This document shows, piece by piece, positions 13,090 through 24,767 of a DNA stretch of 64,000 bases; position 1 is the first letter of the stretch, and each line of letters opens with the position of its first letter. The DNA is from Acanthococcus lagerstroemiae (Eukaryota; Arthropoda; Insecta; Hemiptera; Eriococcidae). Both the position numbers and the translations under genes were made by a program. The DNA is taken from positions 45,219,574 to 45,283,573 of the forward strand of contig CM063114.1 of NCBI GenBank assembly GCA_031841125.1, given 5' to 3'. The notes beneath the pieces are model-generated. The model was not told the DNA's origin. It saw only the letters and a program-made list of their open reading frames with translations, and ran no database searches.

Positions 13090-14195
13090 AGTAACAGATC
13101 TTTAAGAGGTATCCTGACATAAGATCTCCGTTTTTGGATAATGAAAATCTGATTCTCAACTAGTATTGAGACCTTATTCTCCTATCAGTTCAAATTATTT
13201 TGATCTTTACCTGGCACTCTGACTCACTAGCCAATGCAATATCATTTTCGGCCGGCATTCTTGAATCAATGTCGCACAGGGATCACAATTTCTTCAGTCT
13301 TTGACTCAAAATTTGATTAGAAATCCAGATTTTCTCATTCTCAACTAGTTTTCTGAAACAAACATACGGATGATTATACACGTAAGTATTGGATTTTGAT
13401 TGGTGTATTACGAGTATCATACTGGCCAAAGCTATATGGTAAAGAATCAGTTTTTTTCAAATGAAAACAAAACGTTTTTTAAGTACTGTATAGAACTCAT
13501 GGATTACAATAATATGATCCATAACACTACACAACAGCATTAAAAAAACGATGGGATGAGATTATATGATTTTAGCTATGGATGCTGAATACGATGGCGT
13601 TAACAATTTTTCTCAAGAACCACCTGTTTTCCATATTCAAGATAAAAATGCTATCAAATTTTTCTCGTTTTATTCCTTTTTGTTATCCACGAATAGCTAC
13701 ACTGATACTAATAACAATACTGAACGCGCATGGTTTTTTGATCAGTAGTAGGTATCATCTTGGTGCTACTAAAATTCGCATTCAAGATAAGAGATAAGGG
13801 GGAAAATGAACTTTAATCCAAAAATGAACTTCGGCATTAAATTCCTCGTTGAAAATACTTATAGAAACATATGTTCCCATGTCATTGTTTTTTGTTGTTT
13901 TTTTTGTTGTTTTTTACAAAACCTCAAATTGTTGTGCAGTGTAATTAGTAGGTACTTCCACGTGAAGCCTTCTGGATGATAATATGCTGACTCTCAACTG
14001 GTGTTTTGATCTAAAGTCTGATTGTGGTTTACATCACTGCAGTCTGAACTATAGCATCCTAATTAAAATTCACTTGCGAGGAATCAATACATTTTGATTT
14101 TTGACTGAGGTTTTGGCAAATAGGTATTTCACATGTGAATTAGAACATCCAATTCAATTGCTAGCTTCAATGTTTCGATCCTCCGATACCGATTC
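13090..14195. other. Old diverged repeat DNA, no gene seen
   Basis: Contains scattered GATTCTCAACTAGT and CTGACTCTCAACTGGTGTTTTGATC phrases that may be distant relatives of the 14.2 kb array. No coding region found. Confidence 0.4.
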
Positions 14196-14199
14196 ATGC

Positions 14200-15010
14200 A
14201 GGCTGCAATATTTTTTCATCGTCACCTCGTGTTTCAGTATAAGTCCCGGACAATATTCCGGTGTCATGATCCGTGACTGGTACTTTGATATCAAACCGCT
14301 AACAGACTTCGATTCTCGACTCGCAGCTAGGAGGTATTCATACGTATGTTCCCATATTTCTGAGCTTATTTCGTATTCTGGAGAAAGTTCCGCACGTGTA
14401 TCATTGCACTATGATCCGTGAGTGGTACTGCAGCACAATACTCCTCAACATGCGGCGATTTTTGCTCCACAATTGGTACATATTCATGCGGGTCACAGTA
14501 TTTTAATCTTTGTACTGTTCTCTGGTGTAAGTCCAGCATGCGTATCATTGTACTGTGATCCACGACTGGTACTTCGACGCAATTCCCGCTAACAAGCGGC
14601 CATTTTTTGATCCTCAATTGGTAACCATTCATTCGGGCTACAATATATTCATCCTCGTCGTGTTTTCCTGTGTACGTTCTTCAAGTGTATCACTGAACTA
14701 TGACCCGTGACTGGTACTGCAGCGCAATACTCCTCAACATGCGGCCATTTTTGATCCACAATTGGTACCTATTCATGCGGGTCATAGTATTTTAATCTTC
14801 GTCTTGTTCTCTGGTGTAAGTCCTGCATGCGTATCATTGTACTGTGATCCACGACTGGTACTTCGACGCAATACCCGCTAACAGGCGGCCATTTTTTGAT
14901 CCTCAATTGGTAACCATTCATTTGGGCTACAATATGTTCAAACTAGTCGTGTTTTCCGGTGTACGTTCTGCAGGTGTATCACGGTATTGTGATCCGTGAC
15001 TGGTACGTTG
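14200..15010. repeat. Tandem array of ~148 bp units in a ~297 bp dimer pattern
   Basis: Six units contain GATCC(G/A)(T/C)GACTGGTAC. Alternate units share extra sequence: CAATACTCCTCAACATGCGG occurs in one class, 295 bp apart, and GTACTTCGACGCAAT occurs in the other, 297 bp apart. A minus-strand ORF runs through two units but the frame is not kept in the others, so coding is unlikely. Confidence 0.85.
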
Positions 15011-15059
15011 ACTCACACAAATGGACCGCGTTTTTCGATCCTCAGCTGATATTCTGAAT

Positions 15060-16960
15060 TTCTATCAACTTGAAAGGAACAGATGATATCAAGGGATTCT
15101 ACACGTACCAAAGTATGACTCTGCGAGTCCCGACTATGCGAAGCGCTTACACGCAACAACCGCTACCGTTAACGCCGCCTTTTAGAAATAACATCTCATG
15201 GGAATCTAGATTGCATCGCGACGCCGGTGTCCTTTTTTCTCGTATTATACCGGCGATTAGTTTTGAAAACATCCGTGCCGAAAAGGAGGGCGCGTTTCCG
15301 GCCGCTTAAAAATTTGAATCACAAATAAACACGCAGGAAGTGTCGCTTTTGAAAATAAGGCCCGTCAGCTCGTTGCGAACAATAAAGGACGAGTATAATC
15401 AATTATTACGCTCTGCTACTTGTATATGAAAATGTTGAAAAGAACGCTGCGTCGGCGTCGGTGCCGGTGCTGGTACTGCTGCGGTTTCCAATACCTCATT
15501 TGTGCCAAAAATTAATTTGATGGTCATTAACAACAGAACTGGTGTTTAAACGCTGTAAATAATTCAAACAGCCTCGTGGATTACGAGCGCGGCTCCACCC
15601 TCGGTTTTGTAAAATGTCATAGGGGTTGAAAACGTAGTGATGTTCGTTTCTGGCGAACATCTTCATCGAGGTCGTTTCAATGGGTCGGGGGAAAAAATAT
15701 CAATTTTCAAATCCCGTTTCCGCTCGCCATAAAATCGGCGTGGCGATCGGAAGATACGTTGATACCGGGCCGCGGAGATCGTTCACATTTCGCTTCTGCC
15801 GCAACTTGGGTAGATACATTCTGTAGGGCGGAGTGTACCTCCACCCGAATCGAATTTGCATACAACAGTGTATTAATTTAAGCCCTTTCTAATCGTTAAG
15901 CGACAACAGGTAGCTGAAATTTGGCTCATAAATTACTTCGGTGGTCGTATACGTCCGTGGGAAATTAGAATACAGGTGGCATCTGGTGTGCAGTTTCAGA
16001 TCATTTAGCTGTAAAAATTGCACTCTTCATCACGTCGAGCTCGTCCGTCCCGATACCGCTTTTCATTTTTATCGCAGTTTTCCGTCATTCTTTCGTTCGA
16101 ACCACGAGGGGGAGGGGGGAAATGGAACTAATTGGAGTTTTAAATCGAGATTTAATATTTAAATTCCTCACGCGTCATTTTCGGAGTACCATTCAAACGA
16201 ATGCGTGATTTTTGGGTGACACGGCTGCGAACTGTTACCAAAATACTGGTACTGAATTGTACGAGCTGCGGATGATTATGCACACGGGCGAAAGAGGTCA
16301 CATCACGTTGCAACACTAGAACCAGTCGTGAATAGACCGATTATAAATTTTGACACACTTTCAAATTTCATCTTGCTTAGCTCGAGCTAGAAACATTAAC
16401 ACAAGCAGATCAAATGAGAAAATTACGCTGAATCAGAAGGAAAAACTAACCACAATTTACGTAGGATATCCCATCAACCAGACACTCGACTTTTTCAGAA
16501 CTTAATTCCACAGCGGACTTTCGGTTCGGTCCTGTTGCCTTCTTCTGGGTCCAAAGGTGAGTTTTGTGTTTGAGTACCATGCAGTAACATATTGTGACTG
16601 ACCCACGAGATTGACGCCTAAAATCCAGAATTCTAGTTATTCAACGCAGAAAGTTGAAATACAGAATCAAAATAAAATAGGGTTGTCAATTTTCATTACG
16701 AAATATGGACTTTGTGGGCGCGAATTCGGGTTAGAATTTGGAAGCAACATCCAAGAAAGCTACTAATTTGAAAGTTCGTCATTTAAATTTTATAATTATA
16801 AAAGCATACGGTAATACTATTGCGATTACTGCCAACAGTTGTATAGCACCACAGGGACTCATCTAGCCACCTTTTCAGAGCATGCGCAATTTCTTCGCCG
16901 AGTCTAGTCTCTACAACGAGTTCAGAAAAGTCCGCAGTTTTCAGTACCCGTTGAAGAATA
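15060..16960. other. CpG-rich unique stretch, no gene recognised
   Basis: Base composition differs from the surroundings, with many CG dinucleotides and few repeats. ORFs of 73-79 codons here have no motif I know. Could hold regulatory DNA or an exon of an unrecognised gene. Confidence 0.4.
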
Positions 16961-16970
16961 CAAAATCACA

Positions 16971-17090
16971 TTGTTTCAGTTGGAAGAACTAGTTACAGAT
17001 CATCGTACAGTGATACTCACTCTAGATTTGTACCAAAACACAAGGCGAGATTCCAGCATACAAGTACCAACTGGGGATAAAACCATTGGG
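16971..17090. repeat. Isolated inverted unit of the 14.2-15.0 kb array
   Basis: The plus strand here resembles the reverse complement of one array unit: AGATCATCGTACAGTGATAC aligns to the GATCACAGTACAATGATACG block, and GTACCAAAACACA to the TACACCAGAGAACA block. Only one unit is present, 2 kb from the array and flipped. Confidence 0.5.
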
Positions 17091-17169
17091 GTCGGTAGGT
17101 ACGCGAGCTTAGATACACCAACGTCTTTTTTAAGAATCAAAATAAACAGCAGACTGACAGATATACATT

Positions 17170-18050
17170 AAAAAATATAAAGAAAATCAATAAATAAATA
17201 AATAACAAAACAAAACCAAAGCAAAATTAACAGATTTAGTCAAATGTACAAAACGAACAGTAGACCGAAATAACCAAAGTAATAAAACAAAAATAAATAA
17301 AGGAAAACTAAACTGATGATGAAATAAGTGCAACCATACAAGATAAGACCAAAGTTGCAAAACCGAACACCAGCGCAGAAAGGTCTCAGTCTTGGGAGGG
17401 GGTGGAGATGTTGATCCATGTAGAACATCTCGTCATCTTATTGCTGTAATTAATGTGGTAAAATACATTCTGAAATGATCTTTTTGATATCATTTGAACC
17501 CCCTCCCCCCCCCCTCCGTTCCTACGTCAGTAAGACCGAAGTCGATGCTCGAAGCCAAAAGGAGTCAGAATTTGGCCTAAGCTAACGCCGATGACATACA
17601 CATGGTTTTACACGAAACCATACGCGGTATTTCTATATTGGAAGCTAAAAGAAGCTGAAGAAAGTTCCTTTTTGTCAAAGCTGTAGCTCTAGCCGACGAA
17701 AAATGAATGAATTTGCTCGCAACCAAAGCCGATGTTATAATTAAGCTTTTGCCACAAGCTGAAGCCAAAGTTATAGCTGTGATAATTGATTTTAGCTTTG
17801 AAGCCATGAAGCCTGAATGAACTAAACTAAGAGAAAATGAAACAAAAGAATACAAGCCAAACAAAAGGAAACAAAAGGAAATGAAACTAAATAAAATTAT
17901 ACAAAATGAAATACAATGAAACAAATCCGAACAAAATAACAACACAACATAAACTGAAGAAAAATGAAACAAAACAAATAAAAACGAACTAAAACGAAAA
18001 AACATAAAAATAAATGGAAAGAAAGAAAATAATGCAAGGGAAAAAATGGT
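17170..18050. repeat. A-rich short-word arrays
   Basis: 17175-17310 repeats AATAAATA and AACAAAACAAAACC words. 17820-18040 repeats GAAACAAAA and AATGAAACAAA words of 8-10 bases. The 186-codon minus-strand reading of this stretch is Phe/Ser-rich low complexity and not a gene. Confidence 0.7.
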
Positions 18051-18294
18051 AAACAAACAGCTCTCTATTATCACCAAAGCTCCCCAACCCCGGCTGAAGA
18101 GATTCAAACTCCAGGATCCGAAAGCGACAATCTGCAAATTAGACAGTCAACCACTCAGGTGGATGAAAAAATATACTAACAGACTTCCCTCTAACACTGC
18201 ATTACTAACACCACCCTCCACGGATGGTAAAAATTAAATCTCAAGCTCTGAAACAGACAGTACATTAGTCAGCCCGATAGTCAGTTATTTTATC

Positions 18295-18643
18295 CAGGAA
18301 CGTACCAATAGGGGGCAGGGGCAACTTACCTCCCTGTAGGAATTTTTCACTCAGCAGCTGGTAAAATTTACCATTTCAGTCGGGCGAGTTGGGAAAATCC
18401 AACAGGTTAAGATTTTCTTTTTTTGCTTTGATACTTGGGTATTGAGTTGAGAAGTTGGGAAAACCCAACAGGTCAAACGGTTTTTCTTCTTTTGCATTGA
18501 TACTTGGGAATTTGAAAAAATCCATCCGGTCCAAAGGGTTTTTTTTGCTTTGATATTTGGGAATTCTGAGTTGAGTCAGTTGGGGACTTTCACAATTTTA
18601 CCCCCACCCCCTCCAATGGGAAAAACTCATCGGTACGTTCCTG
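18295..18643. mobile_element. hAT-type MITE, expanded copy
   Basis: TIRs CAGGAACGTACC / GGTACGTTCCTG are perfect. The flanking octamers ATTTTATC and AATTTACC match at 6 of 8 positions. Same family as the copy at 23.5 kb, but the GTTGGGAAAA...GCTTTGATACTTGGG block is repeated about three times, giving 349 bp instead of about 240. Confidence 0.8.
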
Positions 18644-19928
18644 AATTTACCAGACAGAGGATCAGCCAGTGAGTCAAAAGGACAAATAGTCAGTTGAAAG
18701 ACAGACTAACAGATGGCAGCCAGTCAGTCAGTTAGTCCTGATAAGTCGGGAATCTCAATTAATCAATCAGTCGGTTTTGGTCAGTCCAGTTGCAGTTAGT
18801 CCGTCACTCATTTAGTCAGTAAGCCAGTCAGTCTCAAGCAGTCAGTGAGTCTCAGTTAGAAAGTTTCAGTCCAACAGTCAGTCTAGTCACAGTTAGTCAG
18901 TCAATAAGTCAGTCAGTCTGTCTGTCTGTTTGTTTCAGTAAATCAATCTTAGACAGTCAGTCCCAATTAATTTAGTTTTAGTCAGTATGTCTCAGCTAGG
19001 TCTAATCTCAGTTAGTCAATAAATCAATCAGTCACTCAGTCAGTCTGTCTGTCTATTTCAGTGAATCAAGTCTTGAGCAGTTGATCTCAGTCAGTCTCAA
19101 TTTACCTAGTTTCAGTCAGCCCAGTCTCAGTTGGTCGGTCAGTCTCAATTAGTCTGGTTTTGGTCAGTGAGTCTCACTTAGCCAATCTCAGTTGGACATG
19201 CAGTCTAGTCTCAGTTAGTCAATCAGTCAGTTAGTCAGTCAGTCTGTCTGTTTCAGATAATCAGCCTTGGGCAGTCAATCTCAGTCAGTCAGTCTTAATA
19301 ATTAATCTACTTTCAGTCAGTCTGGTCTTAGTTAGGCAGCTAGTCAGTCAGTCTCAATTAGTCTAGTTTCAGTCAGTAAGGTCTTAGGCAGTAAGTCAGC
19401 CTCAGTTAGTCTAGTTTCAGTCAGTGTCCAGTCCTAGTCAGTAAGTCTTACTTATTCAGATAGGCAGTCTGGCTGGCTGTCTGTTTCAGTGAATTAGTTT
19501 TGGACAGTCAGTCTCAAGCAGTCAGTCAGTCTCAATCTAGTTCCAGTCAGTCTGGTCTTAGTTAGCCAGTCAGTTGGTCGGATCTCAACAATAAATTAGT
19601 CTCAGTCAGTTCAGTCTCAGTTAGTCAATCAGCCAGTTAGTAAAACAGTCTCAATCAACCAGTGAATTTCAGGTAGTCAGTCTCAGCCAGACAGTCAGTT
19701 TCGTCTCAGTAAATCATAGTCAGTCTCAATAAGTTTAGTTACAATAGGTCAGTCTCAATAAATAATCTAGTTTCAGTCATTCCGGTCTCAGTTAGTCAGT
19801 CAGTCTCAGTTAGTCTAGTTTCAGTCAGTCCAGTCTCAGTTAATGAGTCTTACTTAGTCAGTCTCAGACAGTCTCAATTAATCTAGTTCCAGTCAGTCCG
19901 GTCTTAGTCAGTCAGTCAGTTGATCAGT

Positions 19929-20187
19929 CATGGTGGATTCACATTCGAGTCTGCGACTTGAGGCCAACATGTTTCATTGGATGCGGTTTTGACAACACAA
20001 CACAGCTTCAGAAGCGTCGGCGACATTCTAATCAAACCAGCGCAAGTCGGTTCAGAGAAAAGTAGTCCACGACATGTCGACGACAGGTCTGCGACAAAGT
20101 TAGACAGGAATGTAAATATCCGTAGTTGTCGCTGAAATTTAAAAATTTGTTCGTGACATGTAGCCGACTCGAATGTAAATGGACTAT
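19929..20187. mobile_element. MITE-like insert in the CAGT array
   Basis: The core ACATTCGAGTC near the left end is mirrored by GACTCGAATGT near the right end, with weaker pairing outside. The segment has no CAGT periodicity while both flanks do. No clear target duplication was found. Confidence 0.6.
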
Positions 20188-20327
20188 TAGTCTCAACACT
20201 AAATTAGTCTCAGTCAGTTCAGTCTCAGTTCGTCAGCCTCAATCAGTCAGTGAGTCTCAATTAATTAGTCTCAATGAGTTGGTTAGTCAACCAGTTTGTA
20301 AATTAGTCTTAATCAGTCAGTGAGTCT

Positions 20328-20528
20328 CAGTGGCGTAACCAATTTTTTAATATGCTGGCAGTATCACAGTAAATGCGCGAAATGAAATTTAAATTGAGAT
20401 GCATAACTGAAGCTGAAAAACACAACATACAACATACTCATACGTCAATGTAAAAACATACAGTTCATATTAGGTGTACCCTCCAGAAATTTTGCTGACC
20501 CCCCCTTGGAAAAATCCCTACGCCACTG
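20328..20528. mobile_element. hAT MITE, CAGTGGCGTA ends, in the CAGT array
   Basis: Begins CAGTGGCGTAACC and ends TCCCTACGCCACTG. Flanking octamers GTGAGTCT and ATGAGTCT match at 7 of 8 positions, as expected for hAT. It interrupts the CTCAGT array and has no ORF. This TIR is common in animal hAT families (established knowledge). Confidence 0.8.
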
Positions 20529-20689
20529 ATGAGTCTCAATTAGTCAGTCTCAGTCAGACAGTCGGTTTCGTTTCAGTTATTCACAGTCAGTCTCAATAAA
20601 TTGAGTTTTAGTCATTCAGTCAACTAAGTTTGTCAGTCAGTCAGTTAATACCAACAAATCAGCTTAAGTAAATTAACAGACCGACGGGC

Positions 20690-23520
20690 AGACAGAGAAA
20701 CAAATAAAGAAAGACGAACAGATAGACAATTAGTCAGCCACTCAGTTGACGCAAAAAAAAGTTGGTGTTATTTACTTTTGGTGGGTTGGGGGTACAGGGT
20801 ACAGATTATCATCCTTCATCCCGTTTCAGCATCACTGGTATCCAGTATCTTGACTAATTTGTACTATACGTACAAGTATTCCATGAGAAAAATGTCCCCC
20901 AAAGTTTTTAATAGGGTACTTACCCCGTCTGCCCTCCATTGCCGCTACTAATCATTAGAGTATTTCAATTTACAAGACACAGCTCTTCTAGCACTGCAGT
21001 TTCCTTTTTATCAACTACTTTTAGCGACAGGGTGGCGGCCCAGATGTCACTGTGTCATATGAGTTCCCTCCACCCAGAAATTTCGTGGTTCTCTATGCTC
21101 GACTCGAGCTCCAGACCTGCTCGTGTCACCAGCTCTCTGAAAACAATTTCCAAATAATTCTACAGAGAGGTGGAAACTAAGTTCGAAACTGAAGGACCAA
21201 AAGGAACAACCCAGAACGAGTAACGAGTATTTCAAAGTAAAACAGTCGTCAGGTTTAACAACCTTATGAACTGCAGGAGAGCTGTCAGGGACATTTTGCT
21301 CGTACTACGAGTACACAGTTAAAAAAGATAAAGATGTCCTGTTTCGAACTTCTCTTCCCCTTTCGAGAAAGCTGTCTGAAACCAGTGAGTTCACACGTAT
21401 GCTCATCTGTTCAGTACATAGGATAGGGATGAAAAATTCCACCGAGGGATACTGCTCTAGAACTCGGACAAAATGCAGGAAAGCTCCGCCAACGAAAAAA
21501 TGCCTCCGTAACTCGGCGACATAAAAATATAACGATATTATGTGCGAACGAGTCGGGGGCCCTCAAAACGAAATCGAAATTCAATATCGAAATATTTGCG
21601 AACTTTTTTCACTATTAGGTCACCTGTCCGTCGGATAAGAAGGCAAAATTCGTGGCGTATCTGCTCGTGTACATATATAACCGAGCAGCACGCTGGCGGG
21701 AATTTTCATTTCGAACAAACGGTTTAAGTTTTACCCAACTTTTCGTATTTTCACAGAAGCGAGAAAAGAAACTTGCTCGCCGGAAGTGAAGTGTTGTACA
21801 GCGTTGCCCCCTCCCCCGCTGTTATTCAACTCGGCGACTGCGACTGTTTCGCGAAGAATAATTTAAAGCCCTGTAACTCCTCCTCTTCTTCGGCGGACCT
21901 ATACAGCGAAAGAAGTTTTAGACAAATAAAAATTTGCATTGTTTCTGCGGCAGCATACATAATACACGTCTTTGATCATCCTCCGGGTCAGTTGCATTCG
22001 ACAGCCCGGATTCGCCGAATCGCGAATACGTTCGCCCCCCTTTATTTCTCTTTGTCATCTCAAAGCGCACAGGCGACAGGAGCGAATCAAAACGGTGACA
22101 GTCTAAAAAATTGCGAATTTTTATGCGCGTCGAACCCTATTATACCGAGGCGAGTTGATATTCAGCTTGCGAGTAAGCCAAACTCGTGTCTAATTCGTCT
22201 GTGAAAATCGAACGTACTTTCGAATCGTAAAAATGTAACCCGCCGAAATGGCTTTCTCCGTAATTTGGATCCGCGTTGCCCTCATCGAAAAGTTGTCGAC
22301 TCCCAGGCAGCGCCGACATCGTCGAAACTGAAAATGGAAAACAAAAAATCACTTTAATGGAACGCGCAAAACGAAAAAGAGCAAACGCTTTTGTTCGCTG
22401 CCGACATTTCGGTTTTCGGGTGAAGGAAAAGTGGATTTTTTTCATTCGGCTATCTTTATTTAGCCGTATATCGCTTTATGTAAGAAGTAAGAGCGTTTTG
22501 ACCGTCTCATCTTCGGTCTTCTGCAGCCCCCTTTGCGATAACACAGGCCCGGTATTTACGAGCCACCTCAATCAATCGACTCGACGGTCATAAATTTATC
22601 GGCTCCTATCGAGCGCAAAATAAATTTATTTCGAGAAAAAAAAAAAAAATCGAATACATCGAGTTAAGAAAAAATGAAATCGAGATAAAGTGTATTCTTG
22701 AGTCCGGATAAACGTTTCCACTTGTGAAATCGCTCCTGAGGGCTCGAGGACGGAGCAGATTCTTACAACGGCGGCGGTTTTGCTTTCCGAGGGACGGAAG
22801 CGAGGAGGGACACGTTTGCCTTCTATTTTTACACTTTATGCGCGTCGGAATTGTCGAGCCGAAACCCTCGCCTCGCTATTTCTCATTTGACAAGGCAGAA
22901 CACACGCAGTCGGAGACAGCGCTGTAAGGTGTTTTACCCCCCCCCCCCCACCTCCTGCATTTGAGGGTCGCATTCCACCGCCGCGCCGCCGTTTCCGAAT
23001 ATAAAATCAGTTCACTTCGCCGCGATGCGTGCGAAGTGTGTGCTTAGAGAACAAGAAAATGGGATACAACGAAATTTCATTCGATTTTCCGAAAATTGAA
23101 GCAATTTTCACGCCCCGTTGCGCCGGAAGTCCGACTTCACGTTTTTAAACTAATTTTCCGCTACGTGTCTCCGGCAGCGCCGGGGCTGCGGGGGGGGGGG
23201 TCAACGAATATCGTTCGAATACAATTTACAATATAGACCAATGCCGAACATTACATGTAACGTCGAGCTAATTGCGGGCCAAGAAATATCAGTGTTTCGA
23301 AATGAAGTCTTTCGCACTGTTTCACGGGCAGAAATGTGGCCAAATTTCGGTCCGGCAGCGATTTGGGTCCAAACTAATCAAGAAAATCATCAGTACACTG
23401 ATGACGAGTATCTACAAATGCATGCAGATACATCATTGGTACATCGATATGTTTTATAGTTACTGAACGTGTTCTACGCACTCAGTCAACATAAGAATGT
23501 TGATCTCGATAAACTGAGTG
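20690..23520. other. CpG-rich unique DNA, no gene recognised
   Basis: From about 21.4 to 23.2 kb CG dinucleotides are frequent and repeats are few. A 143-codon ORF at 21773-22204 and others lack known domains. C-runs lie near 22938 and G-runs near 23190. A promoter or exons of an unrecognised gene cannot be excluded. Confidence 0.4.
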
Positions 23521-23528
23521 CAGCTATC

Positions 23529-23771
23529 CAGAGACGTACTAACGGGGGAGGGGGGCAGCTCCCCCATCTCCCCCATAAGAATTTTTCATTCAGCAGTTGG
23601 GAAATTTTACCATTTTAGTCAGGCGAGTTGGGAAAATCCAACAAATTAAAAGGTTTAAAAAGTTTTTTATTTTGCTTTGATACTTGGGAATTCCGAGTTG
23701 AGTCAGCTGGGACTTTCACAATCTTTACCCCCCCCCCCCCGTTCCAGGAGAAACTCTTCGATACGTCCCTG
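23529..23771. mobile_element. hAT-type MITE with perfect 8 bp target duplication
   Basis: Ends are CAGAGACGTAC and the inverted GATACGTCCCTG. The element is flanked on both sides by CAGCTATC (23521-23528 and 23772-23779), a perfect 8 bp duplication as made by hAT transposases. The interior carries G-rich and C-rich runs and a TTTGCTTTGATACTTGGGAA block shared with the copies at 12.4 and 18.3 kb. Confidence 0.85.
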
Positions 23772-24028
23772 CAGCTATCGGTCAGCGAACTTATTTTCGC
23801 CTGCTATATTAGATGTACTTCACATTCCTATGTTACTGAAAGCATGAAAAGTGTTTGGTAGCCATTTTTCGTCTTCCTATTTAGACGTGTCCAGTTTCAT
23901 TATTGATAAGGCATTCACAACACAATGCTAGGAAATGTTAAGCCCAAACATTTGGTAGAAACACGGTTTTCGTTCAAGTACACTCAGTAGTATGACCTCA
24001 TAGTAAAAGGAGTGTGTATCATACCCTA

Positions 24029-24237
24029 CAGTCTGTTCCAAAATAAGAGTATAAAAAACTCTGAGACAGACCACAGACTCACGTGTTTACGAGTCGATTT
24101 CTCAACCAATCACAAATAACCTACATTGACTAATGCGCTGCGTCTTTAACGCGTTCAATATGAATTTCTTACCTCCCTTTTCCTCTGTGATGCAGTCATC
24201 TACAAGGGGTTTTGATACTCTTATTTGGAACAGACCA
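24029..24237. mobile_element. 209 bp MITE with ~28 bp TIRs
   Basis: CAGTCTGTTCCAAAATAAGA at the left end is mirrored by a nearly identical inverted terminus ending GGAACAGACCA. A TA precedes the left end, and the termini resemble Tc1/mariner-type MITEs. No ORF inside. Confidence 0.65.
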
Positions 24238-24429
24238 TCATTTAAAAATTTCCATGGACATTTCTATTAACGACACGGCTGCGGACTGCAGTCGCGCAGC
24301 ACAGATCAAGATCAATGAGCAAATGGCTAGAAGAATGTCGGGAAGGATCAGAACCAACGGGGGAGTAAGGAGCTACTGCTGAGTTCGATATAGTCGAGAT
24401 TATAATTATTACATTGTACGAATATTAGG

Positions 24430-24766
24430 GTGTCCCTTATTTTACAAGTTTTCGCCAATCGATTGAGTGCGCACTGAAATTTGTTCCAACTGACCTAAAG
24501 ACTCGCAATAAAAAATTTGAGCTCAATCTGAGGTCATTAACCCGTGGCACTTTGACCTTGAAGTTGGGTGTAATACTGAGATTTTACAAAAAATCGCGAA
24601 TATCTCGTAACATATCAACTTTAGGATCAAAATGCATATAACATAAAATGTTTCTTGTCACATTTTCTATAAAAAAGATTCCATACGACTTTCCTCTAGA
24701 ACGCATATTTACCGAGATAATCGCAAAAATGTGAGAAAGTTTCGAGGAACGTGCGGGTTTTGTTAT
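24430..24766 (+). repeat. Dispersed repeat, copy 1 (holds the empty site of the solo LTR)
   Basis: Starts near AGGGTGTCCC and includes a block at 24575-24745 that is also found, diverged, at 25165-25290 continuing at 25569-25596. Shared landmarks are ATAACATAAAATGTT, the CCATAC tract, and CATATTTA followed by CGAGATAATCGCAAAAATG. Copy 1 is uninterrupted where copy 2 carries the LTR. Confidence 0.7.
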
Positions 24767-24767
24767 T

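Larger units (their letters stand above)
18650..20660 (+). repeat. Degenerate CAGT / CTCAGT array, ~2 kb
   Basis: The tetramer AGTC/CAGT and the longer words TCTCAGT and TAGTCAGT recur over 2 kb on one strand with irregular spacing. Two MITEs (19929-20187 and 20328-20528) interrupt it. No coding potential; short ORFs are translated repeats. Confidence 0.9.

Noticed and set aside
14366..14632. 88-codon minus-strand ORF with internal repeats
   Set aside because: The open frame covers only two units; neighbouring units shift frame (144 and 153 base steps with indels), so a protein is unlikely.
17577..18137. 186-codon minus-strand ORF rich in Phe and Ser
   Set aside because: It is a translation of the GAAACAAAA-type short-word array; no domain, and the composition follows the repeat.
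18650..20660. CRISPR-like or regulatory array
   Set aside because: The repeats are short, degenerate and irregular with no unique spacers; it is a simple-sequence array in a eukaryotic genome.
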